DNA of 8,393 bases from Bacteroidales bacterium (GTDB lineage Bacteria; Bacteroidota; Bacteroidia; Bacteroidales; PUMT01), in NCBI GenBank assembly GCA_007119075.1, contig SKQJ01000376.1, positions 1-8,393 of the forward strand. The letters run 5' to 3'. This document shows, piece after piece, positions 6,572 through 8,393 of this stretch (positions are counted from its first letter, which is position 1; each line of letters begins with the position of its first letter). The notes under the pieces are model-generated. The model was not told the origin of the DNA. It saw only the letters and a program-made list of their open reading frames with translations, and ran no database searches. The position numbers and the translations under genes were made by a program.

Positions 6572-8098
6572 ATGAAACCAGTAGCAGTTTATTCCCTGAC
6601 AATTTTGAGGATCCTTGCCGGGTGGTATTTTCTTTACGAAGGCATAGCCAAGCTGATCGACCCCTTATGGAGCGCCAGACCTTACCTTCTGGGCTCAAGA
6701 TGGATTTTTTCAGGAATATTCCAGGGGATTGCAGAATCACCGGCCCTGATGAACATGGTGGACTTTATGAATGTCTGGGGATTGATCCTCATCGGTTTAT
6801 CCCTTTTTGCCGGCTTTCTTGTAAGGTGGTCCTCCCTTGCCGGCTTTTTTCTTCTTATGCTTTATTTTGTTGCCTACCCGCCCATACCCGGCTATACATT
6901 CGGGACAATTGCCGATGGCAGTTCCATCTGGGTGAACAAGGTCCTTATACTGTCATCCCTGCTGATGGTGTTTCACTTCCTGCCGGCCGGATTGTTGTTT
7001 GGTTTCGACAGGATACTGGAGCGCTGGAGAAGGGAAAGGGCCCACAGACCCGTGCCTGTTTCAAAAGATAATGAACGGTTTTTGCCAAACAGGAGGGAGC
7101 TTCTCAGGGACCTGATCAGTGTGCCTTTTATCGGTGCCTTTGCCTATGCCCTGTACCGCAAAAGGAGCTGGGACAGTTTCGAGACAAAGATCCTTGAAGG
7201 GCAGCAAACCGACGCAACTTCGGGTGCTACATTACTAAGATTCACTTCCTCACACCTTGATGAGCTGAAGGGACAGATCCCTAAAGGCAGAATAGGTGAT
7301 CTTGAACTGAGCAGGATGATAATGGGCGGCAACCTGATCGGGGGCTGGGCCCATGCCCGTGATCTGATCTATGTCGATAAGCTGGTAAAGAACTATCACA
7401 CTGACGAACGGGTGTTGATGACGCTGCAGCTGGCCGAAAGATGCGGCATCAACTCCATTATTACCAATCCCGCGCTCGGAAGGATAATGAACAAATACTG
7501 GAGGGAAACGGGAGGCAAAATGAAATTTATATCCGATTGCGGCCACAGGGACGGTTTCCTTGCCGGTATCAGGCTGTCGGAAGAAGTGGGTGCCGTTTCG
7601 ATGTACTGCCAGGGAGGCATAGCAGACTATCTTGTCCGCGACGGAAAATATGATGAAATCGCCAGTGGCATCGAACTGATCCGCAGCTACGGCAAACTTG
7701 CGGGAATAGGAGCCCATCTGCTTGAAACCATCGAAGGCTGTGTTGAGCAGGGCATAAAACCCGATTACTGGGTAAAAACCTACCACGAGCTGAATTACTG
7801 GTCGGCCGCTGTTGATACCGAAAGAAGGAATACCGTGCAAGAAGGGTATAAAGACAACATTTATTGCTTTAAACCGCAGGAGACAATTGATTTCATGCAT
7901 AACCTGGCAGAGCCCTGGATCGCATTCAAGGTACTGGCCGCAGGCGCAATACAGCCGAGGGAAGGCTTCAAGGCGGCATTCGATGCCGGTGCCGATTTTA
8001 TCTGTGTGGGCATGTATGACTTCCAGGTAGTGGAGGACTGCAATATTGCCCTTGACGTCCTGGGCAATGTCAACCGGTCCCGGTCGTGGAAAGCCTGA
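6572..8098 (+). CDS. DoxX-like membrane domain fused to a TIM-barrel (aldo/keto-reductase-like) domain
   Basis: This 508-residue protein has two parts. Residues 1-150 form a DoxX/DoxD-like four-helix membrane domain (TMs about 5-28, 63-84, 87-103, 121-144), with the family-typical RILAGWYFLYEGIAKLIDP at 13-31. A basic segment (ERWRRERAHR) leads to N173-R-R-E-L-L-R-D and a short hydrophobic run (182-195), resembling a Tat signal. From about 244 the chain resembles a single-domain TIM barrel of the aldo/keto-reductase-like type: MGGNLIGGWAHARDLIYV (251-268), a middle section with repeated G-I/G-V strands, PWIAFKVLAAGAI (448-460) and GADFICVGMYDFQV (473-486). The catalytic tetrad of classical aldo/keto reductases could not be identified with confidence, so the reaction and cofactor are open. 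DoxX proteins are associated with quinone-linked redox chemistry, so electron exchange between the barrel and the quinone pool is a guess. It has its own promoter box and terminator, and is probably monocistronic. Confidence 0.85.
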   Translation: MKPVAVYSLTILRILAGWYFLYEGIAKLIDPLWSARPYLLGSRWIFSGIFQGIAESPALMNMVDFMNVWGLILIGLSLFAGFLVRWSSLAGFFLLMLYFVAYPPIPGYTFGTIADGSSIWVNKVLILSSLLMVFHFLPAGLLFGFDRILERWRRERAHRPVPVSKDNERFLPNRRELLRDLISVPFIGAFAYALYRKRSWDSFETKILEGQQTDATSGATLLRFTSSHLDELKGQIPKGRIGDLELSRMIMGGNLIGGWAHARDLIYVDKLVKNYHTDERVLMTLQLAERCGINSIITNPALGRIMNKYWRETGGKMKFISDCGHRDGFLAGIRLSEEVGAVSMYCQGGIADYLVRDGKYDEIASGIELIRSYGKLAGIGAHLLETIEGCVEQGIKPDYWVKTYHELNYWSAAVDTERRNTVQEGYKDNIYCFKPQETIDFMHNLAEPWIAFKVLAAGAIQPREGFKAAFDAGADFICVGMYDFQVVEDCNIALDVLGNVNRSRSWKA

Positions 8099-8172
8099 GG
8101 TGCTGCCTATCTCATCCCTGATCGGGCCTGCTGCGTCTTTTTCCCGCCCTCTAAGCCCTGGCAATTTTGTCT

Positions 8173-8201
8173 GCCCTCAGTCTATGAGGGCTTTTCTTTT
8201 T
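8173..8201 (+). terminator. Rho-independent terminator of the DoxX-fusion gene
   Basis: A perfect 7-bp stem, GCCCTCA (8173-8179) with TGAGGGC (8185-8191), encloses a 5-base loop and is followed at once by TTTTCTTTTT (8192-8201). It lies 74 bases after the stop codon of the fusion gene. The stem, loop and T tract are all close to the ideal form. Confidence 0.85.
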
Positions 8202-8303
8202 ATTCGAAGTTTTTTAAACATTCCTTAACATTATTTGTTTCATCACTACCACCATTTAAGATCCATATAAGTCAGGCGATTTATCACACAATCTATTGAC
8301 GCT
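8202..8303. other. AT-rich noncoding stretch after the terminator
   Basis: No convincing gene, exact TAnnTTTG promoter box or RNA was seen between the terminator and the repeat cluster. Short open frames here have no coding character. It probably belongs to the upstream region of the next gene. Confidence 0.5.
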
Positions 8304-8368
8304 CCGGGTATATTGCCGGGTAATTTGAAGCAATAATTTATTGCCTCGGATATTTTCCGGGTAATCAT
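8304..8368. repeat. Cluster of 12-base direct repeats (CCGGGTAATnnn type)
   Basis: Two adjacent units, CCGGGTATATTG (8304-8315) and CCGGGTAATTTG (8316-8327), are followed after a 15-base palindrome by a degenerate unit CTCGGATATTTT (8345-8356) and a fourth unit CCGGGTAATCAT (8357-8368). Units 2 and 4 share CCGGGTAAT exactly, 41 bases apart, about four helical turns. Same-orientation, in-phase sites near a probable promoter suggest cooperative binding of a regulator upstream of the gene beyond the right edge. The sequence does not match a binding site I know. Confidence 0.5.
8330..8344. repeat. 15-base palindrome between the direct repeats
   Basis: GCAATAA (8330-8336) and TTATTGC (8338-8344) form a perfect 7-bp inverted repeat around one central T. 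It lies between the two pairs of direct repeats, so it may be a dimeric operator within the same control region. An AT-rich tail (8369-8390) follows. Confidence 0.45.
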
Positions 8369-8382
8369 AAACTATATATTAT

Positions 8383-8393
8383 ATGATAAAAGG
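8383..8393 (+). CDS. Possible start of the next gene, cut by the window edge
   Basis: An ATG at 8383 opens a frame (M-I-K-) that runs off the right edge, after an AT-rich stretch and the repeat cluster. Only three full codons are visible, so nothing can be said of the product. The true start may equally lie beyond the window. Confidence 0.15.

Noticed and set aside
7250..8164. A 304-codon open frame on the minus strand
   Set aside because: It lies opposite the conserved barrel part of the fusion gene, has no recognisable domain, and its composition fits an antisense shadow of a GC-moderate gene.
8046..8228. A 60-codon plus-strand frame after the fusion gene
   Set aside because: It overlaps the end of the fusion gene and runs through the terminator hairpin, so it is unlikely to be translated.
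8281..8290. TTATCACACA as a DnaA box near the direct repeats, suggesting a replication origin
   Set aside because: It differs from TTATCCACA at several positions in register, stands alone, and no replication gene is in view.
8321..8327. TAATTTG as a -7 promoter box for the next gene
   Set aside because: It is one base short of TAnnTTTG and is explained by the direct repeat unit.

Overview
The window looks like chromosomal DNA from a Bacteroidota bacterium, most likely Bacteroidales or Marinilabiliales. Four things point there: a MacB-type permease of the kind common in that phylum, a LysM plus type 1 periplasmic-binding-fold protein, start codons without clear Shine-Dalgarno sequences, and two TATATTTG boxes that match the Bacteroidota -7 promoter element (TAnnTTTG). 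No mobile element, CRISPR array, tRNA or rRNA was recognised.

Layout. Positions 1-1959 (+) encode a secreted protein with three LysM repeats and a periplasmic-binding-like domain. A short convergent gap holds hairpins that fit a terminator for the facing gene. Positions 2035-4398 (-) encode a 787-residue FtsX/MacB-type permease with no ATPase gene in view. The 92-base divergent gap that follows holds a perfect 10-bp inverted repeat, with one arm next to the permease's predicted -7 box. Positions 4491-5294 (+) encode a probable outer-membrane beta-barrel. It overlaps by 20 bases a lipoprotein-like serine-hydrolase homologue at 5275-6399 (+), in which the expected catalytic Ser and Tyr appear to be Gly and Cys. 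After a 172-base gap with a folded palindromic element and a promoter box, 6572-8098 (+) encodes a fusion of a DoxX-like membrane domain and a TIM-barrel (aldo/keto-reductase-like) domain, with a twin-arginine-like motif at the junction. A clear rho-independent terminator follows. The last ~190 bases hold a cluster of 12-base direct repeats around a small palindrome, probably the control region of a gene starting at or beyond the right edge.

Functionally the genes share a cell-envelope theme: peptidoglycan binding, a MacB-like envelope permease, an outer-membrane barrel with a probable lipoprotein, and a membrane-tethered redox-type enzyme. Only the barrel/hydrolase pair is physically coupled. 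The best candidates for something undescribed are the apparently dead hydrolase coupled to the barrel gene, the DoxX/TIM-barrel fusion with its internal Tat-like motif, the divergent inverted repeat, and the repeat cluster at the right edge.
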